Assembly: GCA_002317155.1 (NCBI GenBank)
Contig: DCIR01000057.1
Location: 1-64,000, forward strand
Direction: 5' to 3'
DNA: 64,000 nucleotides
Source of the DNA: Lachnospiraceae bacterium UBA1721
GTDB taxonomy: Bacteria > Bacillota > Clostridia > Lachnospirales > Lachnospiraceae
In this document: piece by piece, positions 1-8,092 of the stretch
How positions within the stretch are numbered: the stretch's first letter is position 1
Layout of the letters: every line of letters begins with the position of its first letter
Notes under the pieces: model-generated
What the model saw: only the letters and a program-made list of their open reading frames with translations
Told to the model about the DNA's origin: nothing
Database searches by the model: none
Made by a program: the position numbers and the translations under genes

Positions 1-140
1 TATAAATCTGGATACCATTCTTTCCATAAGTAGAGCATACTTATAGAGGGATAACCTAGTAACTCTTTAACTTTGGCTGGTGATCCAGTCTTATCAAACA
101 ATAAAAGAGCGGCGGTAATCTGTTCTTTTGAATAACTCAT
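1..140 (-). CDS. IS transposase N-terminal helix-turn-helix part (cut by window edge)
   Basis: Read on the minus strand, an open frame begins at an ATG (complement of 138-140) and runs off the left edge. The 46 visible residues start MSYSKEQITAALLLF and continue with a helix-turn-helix pattern (residues about 4-40, with KVKELLGYPS then YLWKEWYP). This resembles the N-terminal DNA-binding part of IS3-type or related transposases. The 58 bp between this ATG and the next gene would hold the terminal inverted repeat, but only one end is visible, so the exact edge cannot be set. The IS family is an inference from the HTH alone. Confidence 0.6.
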   Translation of the reverse strand, partial: MSYSKEQITAALLLFDKTGSPAKVKELLGYPSISMLYLWKEWYPDL

Positions 141-198
141 AGTTTCTTTCGTACGTTATTCAGTCCAACTTTTTGTCCGCACGCCCGATATAAATCAG

Positions 199-738
199 AT
201 GATAATAGAAACAGAAAGATTAATTTTAAGAAAATGGACGCAGGACGATGCGGAAAGCTTATTTACATATGCTAAGAATCCTAATGTTGGACCAATTGCA
301 GGTTGGCCTCCGCATAAAGACATAGAATCAAGCAGATATGTTATCGACAATGTTTTTAACGGAGCCGAATGCTACGCGATTTGTGAAAAAGATAATAATG
401 TTGCAATAGGAGCTGTTGAACTTAAATTAAATGGTCACACAGATATGACGGAAAGAAATGATGAATGTGAGCTGGGCTATTGGCTTGGTGAACCATTTTG
501 GGGTAGAGGTTATATGCCAGAGGCAGCAAGTGCTCTTATAAGGCGAGGCTTTGATGAACTTGGTATGACTACAATCTGGTGTGGATACTATGATGGTAAT
601 GAAAAATCAAAAAGAGTTCAGGAGAAACTTGGCTTTACTTACCATCATACCTGTGATGAAGTTCCTGTGCCATTACTTAATGAAGTAAGAGTTGGTCATA
701 CAAACATTATGACGAAAGAGCAATGGGAAAGCAGATAG
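199..738 (+). CDS. GNAT N-acetyltransferase, RimJ/RimL-like
   Basis: The 179-residue product starts MIIETERLILRKW, the usual opening of RimJ/RimL-type GNAT enzymes, which transfer acetyl from acetyl-CoA to amino groups. The acetyl-CoA binding region is visible at about residues 90-115 (ELGYWLGEPFWGRGYMPEA), followed by the family's YDGNEKSKRVQEKLGF helix near residues 133-149. Length is normal for a single-domain GNAT. No Shine-Dalgarno is visible in the 15 bases before the ATG. The gene sits just inside the end of an insertion sequence, which may have replaced its native promoter and ribosome site. The substrate cannot be told from sequence. Confidence 0.85.
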   Translation: MIIETERLILRKWTQDDAESLFTYAKNPNVGPIAGWPPHKDIESSRYVIDNVFNGAECYAICEKDNNVAIGAVELKLNGHTDMTERNDECELGYWLGEPFWGRGYMPEAASALIRRGFDELGMTTIWCGYYDGNEKSKRVQEKLGFTYHHTCDEVPVPLLNEVRVGHTNIMTKEQWESR

Positions 739-772
739 ATTCCTATTTACAGGGATACGAGGAGAAAAATTA

Positions 773-1210
773 ATGAAAAAGATATATTGCTGGGAACCCT
801 GGTTTTTCATGTTTTTTGGGTTGTTCCATTTGCATCGAATATGGGGGTTATTTGACAGAGAATCTTATGCTTCATTTTGGATGGGTATATTAGAGAATAA
901 AGGAGTACCATACTATGCTACAATGGGAGTTCTTGCGCTATTGTGTATTGCAGGTATTGTGGTGTTTATAAGAGAAAGAAAGCAAAATTATTGGTGGAGA
1001 TGGATTTACATCGGTGGTGGAAGTTATGTATTGTTTGACCTTTTTGCCATTGCAACCAGATTGAAGTTTTGGAAGACTCTGCTTGATAGTATGTTTGATA
1101 CGAGTTCATCATATTGGAATATATGTTGGTCGTTATTTATTATTTTGGGTGGCTTTGTATTTTGCTTAGGCATTAGTTTGCTTATTAAATTGATGAAAGA
1201 TAAAAAGTAA
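773..1210 (+). CDS. Small integral membrane protein, function unknown
   Basis: A 145-residue, very hydrophobic and tryptophan-rich protein beginning MKKIYCWEPWFFMFF, preceded by a good AGGAG site about 10 bases before the ATG. Four membrane segments are likely (about residues 8-28, 47-66, 75-95 and 115-138), ending in a lysine-rich tail. It starts 34 bp after the acetyltransferase and may be co-transcribed with it. I do not recognise the family. An opposing frame at its 3' end has no ribosome site and looks like a shadow. Confidence 0.7.
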   Translation: MKKIYCWEPWFFMFFGLFHLHRIWGLFDRESYASFWMGILENKGVPYYATMGVLALLCIAGIVVFIRERKQNYWWRWIYIGGGSYVLFDLFAIATRLKFWKTLLDSMFDTSSSYWNICWSLFIILGGFVFCLGISLLIKLMKDKK

Positions 1211-1315
1211 AATTGTAATCTAACGCATCTATTACACACATTAACGCGCTAAAGTCATAGGTGCAAAATGCAACCCTCGATGGACAGTATAATCGGAATC
1301 ATATCGTTTTAACAG

Positions 1316-1353
1316 GCCCTGTGATAGGAGATATTCTTATCGCAGGGCTTTTT
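1316..1353 (+). terminator. Rho-independent terminator
   Basis: An 11-bp stem GCCCTGTGATA / TATCGCAGGGC (one G-U pair) with an 11-base loop, followed by a T tract. It closes the acetyltransferase / membrane-protein unit. The rest of 1211-1458 shows nothing else recognisable. Confidence 0.85.
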
Positions 1354-1458
1354 ATACTACAGGTAGAATTGGTTAATTTAATGTCTACTATCATGACATT
1401 TAATGCTATATTAGTAATATAAAAGAATATGGATTAAGATATGAGGGAGGATATAAAA

Positions 1459-1911
1459 TTGTTAGATTATAGACTTATGACAATTAATGATTATGAAGAA
1501 GTATACGATTTATGGATTAAGTGTGGAAACGGATTGAATAATAAAGACGATTCACGTGAAGGAATTGAAAAATATCTTAAGCGAAATCCAAGCACTTCTT
1601 ATGTTGCAGTGCTTGATGGAAATGTTGTGGGATGCATTCTTTGCGGACACGATGGAAGAAGAGGCATTATCCAGCATACTTGTGTGTCATCGGATTGTAG
1701 GCGAATGGGAATAGGAAAGCAGCTTGTCGATCTTGCTATTGATGCGCTCTTAAGAGAAGGAATAAATAAAGTCCTTCTTGTTGCCTTCAAAAAGAATGAG
1801 GGCGGAAATGCTTTCTGGGAATCACAGGGATTTACACTTCGTGAAGACTTGAATTATAGAAACAAAGCACTTGTTGAAATGATTAGAATTGATCCGGAAT
1901 ATGTGAAATAA
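1459..1911 (+). CDS. GNAT N-acetyltransferase
   Basis: About 150 residues with a clear GNAT fold. There is a beta strand SYVAVLDGNVVGCILCG, then the acetyl-CoA loop around SDCRRMGIGKQLVDLAI (R/Q-x-x-G-x-G/A pattern), then the C-terminal NAFWESQGFTLRED strand-helix typical of the family. I place the start at the TTG at 1459. A GGGAGG lies 8 bases upstream of it, whereas the in-frame ATG at 1441 overlaps that ribosome site and has none of its own. The substrate is unknown. Confidence 0.85.
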   Translation: MLDYRLMTINDYEEVYDLWIKCGNGLNNKDDSREGIEKYLKRNPSTSYVAVLDGNVVGCILCGHDGRRGIIQHTCVSSDCRRMGIGKQLVDLAIDALLREGINKVLLVAFKKNEGGNAFWESQGFTLREDLNYRNKALVEMIRIDPEYVK

Positions 1912-1944
1912 TATCGGATTTATTCAGTTGAATGGGAAGTATCT

Positions 1945-2751
1945 ATGAATAACATTTTAATTGCCAAAGAAACAAAGAAGATAATAAACGAAGCTCAATA
2001 TGAGATTGGGGGAGAGATTATTAAGCTGCCTGCAATTGATTATGGCAATGTTACAGTGATTTCTCCACAATTAGGAGAAGAATTGATTCTCGCGAATAGT
2101 GAAAAAGAAAAAGCTGCTTTGAATAATGTATGTATTTTCGCGGAAGATTCATTTCAGGCTGCAAGAAGATATGATAATCCTCTGGTAATGAACTTCGCCA
2201 ATGCGCATAAACCCGGAGGTGGCTTTGAAATGGGGGCTACGGCACAAGAGGAAGCCCTTTGCAGATGCAGTACTTTGATAGCTTCAATTGGTTCTTCAAA
2301 AGCAAAAGAAATGTATCAGTATAATAACCTGCATGCTATACCTGTTGAATCTGATTATATGCTTTTATCAGATGTTTGCGTGTTTAGAAATGAGAGATGT
2401 GAACTTGTTAAGGAGCCTTTTTTAGCAGGAGTTATCACAGTCCCTGCACCTAATAGGATAGGGCTTGCGGCTTTCACACCTGGGGATAAGATAGACGCAG
2501 CAATGATAAAAAGAATTCAAATAATGTTGGCAGTAGCAAAAGAACATAATTATAAATCTTTGGTATTGGGTGCATGGGGATGCGGTGCTTTTCATAATAA
2601 ACCGGAGAATGTGGCAAGATGTTTTAAAACTGTATTAGCGGATTATGGATATGCTAAATATTTTGATAATATATGTTTTGCAATCTATGGAAGAGAAGAC
2701 GGAAAGAACATAACTGCGTTCAGAAAATGTTTTGAAGAAGACAGGGAATAG
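1945..2751 (+). CDS. TIGR02452-type protein, bacterial poly(ADP-ribose) glycohydrolase-like
   Basis: A 268-residue protein of the TIGR02452 / microbial PARG family, a macrodomain fold that hydrolyses ADP-ribose polymers or ADP-ribosyl adducts. The signature is clear at about residues 86-104: NFANAHKPGGGF followed by AQEEALCR, which contains the catalytic loop G-G-G...Q-E-E with both glutamates. Further macrodomain elements are TVPAPN (about 164) and VLGAWGCGAFHNKP (about 203-216). Length is usual for the family. It is followed at 51-69 bp by an orphan gene. No ADP-ribosyltransferase is nearby, so the substrate and any role in defence, toxin reversal or NAD metabolism are open. Confidence 0.88.
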   Translation: MNNILIAKETKKIINEAQYEIGGEIIKLPAIDYGNVTVISPQLGEELILANSEKEKAALNNVCIFAEDSFQAARRYDNPLVMNFANAHKPGGGFEMGATAQEEALCRCSTLIASIGSSKAKEMYQYNNLHAIPVESDYMLLSDVCVFRNERCELVKEPFLAGVITVPAPNRIGLAAFTPGDKIDAAMIKRIQIMLAVAKEHNYKSLVLGAWGCGAFHNKPENVARCFKTVLADYGYAKYFDNICFAIYGREDGKNITAFRKCFEEDRE

Positions 2752-2819
2752 ACTAATATATAAACAGTCATGATGGTCAAGCGCCTGACGAGGAATAGTG
2801 TATGCTAAAAAGGGGTATA

Positions 2820-3182
2820 ATGGAGAATGCAAATATAGCTCTCACTGTAGTAAATCATGTTAAAACAGCAGATATCTGGATTATTCCTGATACAGATAAG
2901 AACAGGAAAACTACATTGTGGGGAAATGCGACTATATCAAAACTGGATGGAGATACGAGTAAGAAAGTATATATCCCCGGATCTGTAGATACACATGAGC
3001 TGTATCTGATTCGAATGATAGATAAGGACCAGATGTTTTACTCTGTAGATGGTGTATGGCTTAAAAACAATCAATCTATTGGGATTCGGGAAAACTGTGA
3101 ATCTATGAGTGCCTTCATAGATGTGTTTGATGAAGAGGGAACAAAGATTTCTGAATACGAGATGTTTGTTGCCAGGTTATAA
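2820..3182 (+). CDS. Conserved-looking hypothetical protein
   Basis: About 120 residues, mostly beta-strand-like, beginning MENANIALTVVNHVKTADIWIIPDTDKNRKT. It has no signal peptide, membrane segment or recognisable motif. Two starts are possible. ATG 2820 has AAGGGG 4-5 bases upstream. The in-frame ATG at 2802 (adding MLKRGI) has GAGG about 8 bases upstream. I prefer 2820 slightly. It lies close behind the PARG-like gene and could be expressed with it, but nothing in the sequence ties their functions together. Confidence 0.55.
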   Translation: MENANIALTVVNHVKTADIWIIPDTDKNRKTTLWGNATISKLDGDTSKKVYIPGSVDTHELYLIRMIDKDQMFYSVDGVWLKNNQSIGIRENCESMSAFIDVFDEEGTKISEYEMFVARL

Positions 3183-3301
3183 ATACAATCGTAAGATTTT
3201 AATCGGTAAGATTAGTCTTACAATATTTTATGATAATTGTATGGCTAAATAATGCTATCTGTCTCTAAGGAGATGAATGCTGATATGGAGAAAACTACTG
3301 T

Positions 3302-4486
3302 ATGACTGATAAAAAGCGATTAATAAAAAGAATACTTTTTATAGTAATTCCGGTTGTGCTTGTATTAGCGGCTGTCGGAGCATTTTTGTTGTGGTATTTA
3401 TCACCTTCGAAAAGAGTCGACAGAGCTTTTGAGACTCAGGATTACGAGACTGTAGTAGAGTGGTATTCCAAGCTCAAAGATGAAAAGGCAGAAGAGGTTC
3501 AGGATAGACTTATAGATATAGCCAAGGATTACCATGATGATTATCTTAATGAGAAAATGAAATATAAAGATGCTGTGGAATATTATGACCTTGTGATGAA
3601 GGAGGCGCTGGCGGATAGCAGAAAGGCTCGCAAGTATCGTGAGGAAATAGAAACGGTATATCAGTCGAGGGAAGATTATTCTAAAGCAGTAGAGTATATG
3701 GAAGAGGAGCGTTATCTCGAGGCTATAGAGTATTTTGACAAGGTCTCTGATATAGATGATCTGTATCGCGTAAAAGCGGATGAAAATATAGAATACTGCA
3801 GAACTGAATATATAGCTGAAGTAATAGATAAAGCTGACGAATTAATAGCTGAAGAAGCATATGAGGAAGCGAAGGATGTGGTGCTGGATGCTCTTGATGT
3901 CTTCCCTGATGATGAGTCGCTGACTGCTAAGCTCAATGAAATTGCGTCACTCATGTATGCGGATATAAAAGGTACCTGGACAACAAGCTATGATTTTGGA
4001 GATTTGATAGCTGCCGAGCTTGGTGTTAGCGGATATAATATTTATTTCCCGGCAGAACTGATTTTTGAGTTTACTGATGACAAGATGCATATGTATGTAT
4101 CCGAAGATAGCATTAAGCCTGCGCTAGAGGCGATGACAGCAGATGAAGAATCAATGAATGCTCTTTATTCTGTCGCAGAGGATTACGGATTCACTAAGTT
4201 TCAGGCAGATTTGCTTGTAGGAATAGTGTACGGTGGTTCTTATGCTGAGTTTTTGATGGATCAGTTTGGGACTGAGATACAGGATGCATTGGAAGCTTTT
4301 GATTACGAGACTACATATTTTGCAGACAGTAGAAAGATATATGTGAACTCAAGTGAAAGCAGCAACGATAATTATTATCTGTATGAAACGGATGGAAGTA
4401 CATTGGATTTGAATTCATATACAGGTAGTGGTAAGCCTATGGGTTATTTGACTTATTCTATTACCTTGGACAGAAAGCTTCGATAA
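3302..4486 (+). CDS. Membrane-anchored TPR-like helical protein
   Basis: 394 residues. A basic start (MTDKKRLIKR) and a single membrane segment at about 11-31 are followed by a long charged helical region (about 36-215) with tetratricopeptide-like pairs, such as YKDAVEYYDLVMKEA, YLEAIEYFDKV and YEEAKDVVLDAL. The C-terminal 180 residues (from KGTWTTSYDFGD) look like a separate mixed alpha/beta domain that I do not recognise. There is no lipobox, so it is predicted to be a type II membrane protein with its bulk outside. The ATG at 3302 has only a weak ribosome site (GGAG at 12 bases) and overlaps the end of short upstream frames. Confidence 0.7.
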   Translation: MTDKKRLIKRILFIVIPVVLVLAAVGAFLLWYLSPSKRVDRAFETQDYETVVEWYSKLKDEKAEEVQDRLIDIAKDYHDDYLNEKMKYKDAVEYYDLVMKEALADSRKARKYREEIETVYQSREDYSKAVEYMEEERYLEAIEYFDKVSDIDDLYRVKADENIEYCRTEYIAEVIDKADELIAEEAYEEAKDVVLDALDVFPDDESLTAKLNEIASLMYADIKGTWTTSYDFGDLIAAELGVSGYNIYFPAELIFEFTDDKMHMYVSEDSIKPALEAMTADEESMNALYSVAEDYGFTKFQADLLVGIVYGGSYAEFLMDQFGTEIQDALEAFDYETTYFADSRKIYVNSSESSNDNYYLYETDGSTLDLNSYTGSGKPMGYLTYSITLDRKLR

Positions 4487-4545
4487 AATGGTTATATTTT
4501 GTCAATGCCTTAAACTAAGATAAAAATGAAATAAACTGATATATT

Positions 4546-4578
4546 AAAGCGCTCGATTTGGAGAATTGGGCGCTTTTA
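4546..4578 (+). terminator. Hairpin terminator
   Basis: Stem AAAGCGC / GCGCTTT with an internal partly paired loop and a short T tract, 60 bp after the preceding stop. It separates the helical-repeat gene from the xylanase. Confidence 0.7.
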
Positions 4579-4746
4579 GCATTTACAGGCAATATGATAG
4601 CAAAGTATGGGCAGAAAAGAAAAAGTTGATTGATTATTATTTATTTGTCGGTTGCGAAGATATTAGGGGAAAATATCTTACGTTTTCTGCGTGGGAAACA
4701 GAAAATTGCAACAGATAATTATGAATGGTTTTTATAAGGAGAAGGT

Positions 4747-6234
4747 ATGAAAAAACGAGTATTGAGTAACAGTATAGTTGCAGCATTATGCTGCGGCTTG
4801 TTGGCAGGTTGCAGTGCAAATGCTGTTGATGAGCCCAGTGTCGGCGGTGATTGGAAGACCAGCCGCGGATACATTTCTGAGAAGTTTACCCATGACGGAG
4901 AAGTGGATACATTGGTATGGGTAGGCAATGATGGAATTTCTATTTATCTGAATCAGGATGCTCAGGTTGAGTATCAGAAGATAATGTTCCCTTATGTCAC
5001 AACAGATGAAGCTAAGACTACACAGACATTTGCAACCGGAGATTACAACGGAGACGGATACACTGATATCTCTGTAGATTTGGTTAATGATGCCGGAGAG
5101 TCAGAGACCGTACAGTGGATTTGGAGCGCAGAAGAGTCTGCATTTACAGTGAATGGTGAAGTGGCTGACGTATCTGATGATGAGGATGAGAAGCCTGAAG
5201 TATATCTGAAGGATGTATTTGGTGAGCATGGCTTGAAGGTAGGTACTTGCCTTACCACTCGTATGATTTCAAATGATATTGCCAGCAAGCGTATAACCGA
5301 TCAGTTTACCAGTATTACAATGGAAAACGAAATGAAGCCGGATTATCTTTTCAATAAGACCGCTAGTAAGGAAGCAGGTCAGCTTGTTGTTGAATTCAGT
5401 GATGATGCAATCAAGATGCTTGATTGGGCTTTGGCTAACAATATGGCAGTTCGCGGACATACTCTTGTATGGTATAGTCAGACTCCTTCATGGATTTTCT
5501 ATGAAGATTTCGATACCACTAAGAGCCTTGTAAGTGAAGCGGTAATGATTGACCGTATGGAGAGTTATATCAAGCAGGTATTCGAGCTCCTTGATGAAAA
5601 GGGATATCTTGATATTATTTATGCTTATGATGTAGTAAACGAGGCATGGATGGAAGATGGTTCTATCAGAGAAGAGAACAACTACTGGTATAAGACCATG
5701 GGTGAGGATTTCCTTTATTACGCATTCTATTTTGCCGATATGTATGCTCCTGAGTCAGTTGATCTTTATTACAATGACTATAATGAGCAGTTTAAGGCAA
5801 ACACACTTGTATCATTTGTAGAGACACTTAAGGATGAGAACGGAAGATATCTTATCGATGGTGTAGGCCTCCAGGCTCACTTGTATACTTCTGATGACCT
5901 CTCTACATATTTCAATGCAATGGATACAATTGCAGCTACAGGTCTTAAGATTCAGCTTACCGAGCTTGATGTATCTCTCGGAGCATGGCAGAATACACTT
6001 CCTCCTACTGAAGAGAATCTTCAGAAGCAGGGAAGATTTTACTACAATCTTATTAACGGAATCTTTGAACGTGTAGATAACGGTACTATTTCATGCGATG
6101 CACTTACATTCTGGGGCTATGTAGATTCAATGTCTTGGAGAAGCTCAGCATATCCGCTTCTTTTTGATTCTGTATATCAGCCTAAGTATGCTTTCTATGG
6201 TGCAGCTCAGCTCAAGGAATATGCAGGATTCTAA
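4747..6234 (+). CDS. Lipoprotein GH10 endo-1,4-beta-xylanase
   Basis: 495 residues. The signal peptide ends in a lipobox LLAGC (Cys about 22), so the enzyme should be lipid-anchored on the outer face of the membrane. Residues about 35-140 form a separate beta-rich domain with a DYNGDGYTD loop like a calcium-binding FG-GAP or EF-type loop. The catalytic GH10 barrel begins near 150 (LKDVFGEHGLKVG). GH10 landmarks are ENEMKPD, HTLVWYSQTPSW, the acid/base glutamate E299 in DVVNEAW, and the nucleophile E406 in QLTELDVS. It hydrolyses internal beta-1,4 bonds of xylan by a retaining mechanism. The ribosome site is AAGGAGAAGGT directly before the ATG. It has its own promoter region (upstream terminator) and appears monocistronic. 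Confidence 0.95.
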   Translation: MKKRVLSNSIVAALCCGLLAGCSANAVDEPSVGGDWKTSRGYISEKFTHDGEVDTLVWVGNDGISIYLNQDAQVEYQKIMFPYVTTDEAKTTQTFATGDYNGDGYTDISVDLVNDAGESETVQWIWSAEESAFTVNGEVADVSDDEDEKPEVYLKDVFGEHGLKVGTCLTTRMISNDIASKRITDQFTSITMENEMKPDYLFNKTASKEAGQLVVEFSDDAIKMLDWALANNMAVRGHTLVWYSQTPSWIFYEDFDTTKSLVSEAVMIDRMESYIKQVFELLDEKGYLDIIYAYDVVNEAWMEDGSIREENNYWYKTMGEDFLYYAFYFADMYAPESVDLYYNDYNEQFKANTLVSFVETLKDENGRYLIDGVGLQAHLYTSDDLSTYFNAMDTIAATGLKIQLTELDVSLGAWQNTLPPTEENLQKQGRFYYNLINGIFERVDNGTISCDALTFWGYVDSMSWRSSAYPLLFDSVYQPKYAFYGAAQLKEYAGF

Positions 6235-6284
6235 ATTATTAAAATAGAGTGGTGATAGAAGTATTTATCGGTAAAATATTTCTC

Positions 6285-6313
6285 TTGACACTATAAAGCA
6301 GTAATGTTACATT
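6285..6313 (+). promoter_or_regulatory. Sigma-A-type promoter of the polyamine-operon leader
   Basis: A perfect -35 TTGACA (6285-6290) with 17-bp spacing to TACATT (6308-6313). It would start a transcript of about 235 nt ending at the hairpin at 6527-6557, or one reading through into speA. Assigned from consensus match only. Confidence 0.55.
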
Positions 6314-6319
6314 TTTAAC

Positions 6320-6557
6320 GCAAGCGAACGAACAGTTCTTATGCAAAATAGTCACAATTATTGATTGAGTTAAAAGCTCAAATTTTATAAGTTGATTACT
6401 TTATAATCATTAATATCACTTGTGAAACGGTCAATAACAGTACGTAACTGTATTTTGCAGAGGGCTCCCGATAGCGGTGGAGGGCTTGCAGTAATATTAC
6501 GCGATTACTATGTAGATTAACTATTCAAGGAAGGTGATATTATCACCTTCCTTTTTT
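6320..6557 (+). ncRNA. Candidate structured leader RNA or sRNA upstream of speA
   Basis: Most of the 394-bp gap between the xylanase and speA. It contains several local hairpins: ACAGT/ACTGT near 6434-6448, a CTCC/GGAG-closed hairpin inside 6465-6485, and GTAAT/ATTAC near 6491-6508. It ends in a strong terminator. An alternative 7-bp pairing, ATATCAC (6413-6419) with GTGATAT (6534-6540), would break that terminator, as in an attenuator. I could not match it to a riboswitch class: no T-box, SAM, lysine, TPP, cobalamin, c-di-GMP or guanidine signatures are visible. It may instead be an independent small RNA. Confidence 0.4.
6527..6557 (+). terminator. Strong terminator or attenuator before speA
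   Basis: Nearly perfect palindrome AAGGAAGGTGATA / TATCACCTTCCTT followed by six T. It lies 72 bp before the speA start, so read-through into the polyamine operon must be controlled here or a further promoter must lie downstream. Confidence 0.85.
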
Positions 6558-6558
6558 G

Positions 6559-6599
6559 TTCGTATAAGCGAATTGCGAATGCCGTATCGCTTATACGAA
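6559..6599 (+). repeat. 13-bp inverted repeat between leader terminator and speA
   Basis: Arms TTCGTATAAGCGA (6559-6571) and TCGCTTATACGAA (6587-6599) are perfect complements around a 15-base spacer. It ends 15 bases before the speA ribosome site. It could be an operator for a dimeric repressor or an mRNA hairpin near the start. There is no T tract, so it is not a terminator. Confidence 0.7.
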
Positions 6600-6628
6600 A
6601 TCATTTCTAACATGCAGGGAGAAACATA

Positions 6629-8092
6629 ATGGATCGTAAGGAGCAGCACAGAGCGCCGGTGTATGAAGCACTTGAAGCTTTTAAGAAAAAAAGAGTAGTT
6701 CCATTTGATGTACCGGGACATAAAAGAGGCAGAGGTAATCCGGAACTTGTAGAGTTACTTGGTGAAAAATGTGTAGGCCTTGATGTTAACTCAATGAAAC
6801 CATTGGATAATCTGGGACATCCTATATCCGTTATAAGTGAAGCTGAACAGCTTACAGCAGAAGCATTTGGTGCTGAACATGCTTTCCTTATGGTTAATGG
6901 TACTACGAGTGCCGTGCAGAGCATGATACTTGCTGTATGCAAAGCAGGGGACAAGATAATTCTTCCCAGAAATGTACATAAGAGTGTTATCAATGCACTT
7001 GTTTTGTGCGGAGGTGTTCCTGTATATGTTGAGGCTAAAATCAATCCAAAGATTGGTATTGCCCTGGGTGTACAAATAAGTGAGATTAAGCGTGCAATAG
7101 CTGAGAATCCTGATGCGGTGGCTGTATTTGTAAATAATCCGACATACTATGGTATATCTTCAAATCTTAAGGCTATTGTTGACATTTCGCATGAAGCCGG
7201 AATGAAGGTGCTGGTCGATGAGGCGCATGGAACTCATTTGTATTTTGGAGATGATCTTCCTATGTCGGGAATTGCGGCCGGAGCTGATTTGGCGGCAGTA
7301 TCAATGCATAAATCAGGTGGTAGCCTTACTCAGAGCTCAATTCTTTTGTGTGGTGCAGGTTTTGATGCTGAGTATATGCGTCAGATTATCAATCTTACAC
7401 AGACTACCAGTGCTTCATATCTTTTGATATCAAGCCTTGATATATCAAGAAGAAACCTGGCTCTGCGCGGTAAGGAATCATTCAATAAGGTAAGCCGTAT
7501 GGCGGAGTACGCTCGTAACGAGATCAATGAAATCGGCGGATACTATGCATATGGCAGAGATATGATTGACGGGGATGCAGTGTATGATTTTGATGTTACC
7601 AAGCTATCCGTATATACAAGAGGAATCGGTCTTACAGGTATTGAAGTCTATGATCTGTTAAGAGATGAGTATGATATTCAGATAGAGTTTGGAGATATTA
7701 ATAATATTCTTGCATATATTTCGATTGGTGATCGTATGCAGGATATTGAGAGACTTGTAGGTGCACTCGAAGATATTAAGAGAGTGTACGGTAAGGAAGA
7801 CTCTGATCAGTTTTGCGGAGATTTTATACAGCCTGAGGTTGTTCTTTCACCGCAGAAGGCATTTTATGCAGAAAAAAAGCAGGTGGCACTAGAAGAATCA
7901 AATGGTTATGTGTGCGGTGAACTCGTTATGTGTTATCCTCCGGGAATTCCGATTCTTACACCCGGTGAGCGTATAACAGAGGAGATTATCGAGTATATTA
8001 AGTTTGCCAAGGATAAAGGATGTTCATTGCAGGGAACAATGGATATTAATGTAGATACCCTTCGTGTATTGGAAGGGGATGAGGATAAGTAA
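6629..8092 (+). CDS. speA: Arginine (Orn/Lys/Arg family) decarboxylase, PLP-dependent
   Basis: 487 residues, fold-type I Orn/Lys/Arg decarboxylase of the short Gram-positive type with no N-terminal response-regulator-like wing. Visible marks are PFDVPGHKRG near the N terminus, NGTTSAVQSMILAV (about 90-103), VDEAHGTHLYF (about 196-206), and the PLP lysine K228 in SMHKSGGSLTQSS. A separate C-terminal domain contains the CYPPGIPILTPGE motif. The reaction is inferred to be arginine to agmatine. Downstream agmatine deiminase and carbamoylputrescine amidase make arginine a better guess than lysine or ornithine. Ribosome site AGGGAGA is 7 bases before ATG. It is the first gene of a seven-gene operon and overlaps speE by one base (TAATG). 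Confidence 0.92.
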   Translation: MDRKEQHRAPVYEALEAFKKKRVVPFDVPGHKRGRGNPELVELLGEKCVGLDVNSMKPLDNLGHPISVISEAEQLTAEAFGAEHAFLMVNGTTSAVQSMILAVCKAGDKIILPRNVHKSVINALVLCGGVPVYVEAKINPKIGIALGVQISEIKRAIAENPDAVAVFVNNPTYYGISSNLKAIVDISHEAGMKVLVDEAHGTHLYFGDDLPMSGIAAGADLAAVSMHKSGGSLTQSSILLCGAGFDAEYMRQIINLTQTTSASYLLISSLDISRRNLALRGKESFNKVSRMAEYARNEINEIGGYYAYGRDMIDGDAVYDFDVTKLSVYTRGIGLTGIEVYDLLRDEYDIQIEFGDINNILAYISIGDRMQDIERLVGALEDIKRVYGKEDSDQFCGDFIQPEVVLSPQKAFYAEKKQVALEESNGYVCGELVMCYPPGIPILTPGERITEEIIEYIKFAKDKGCSLQGTMDINVDTLRVLEGDEDK

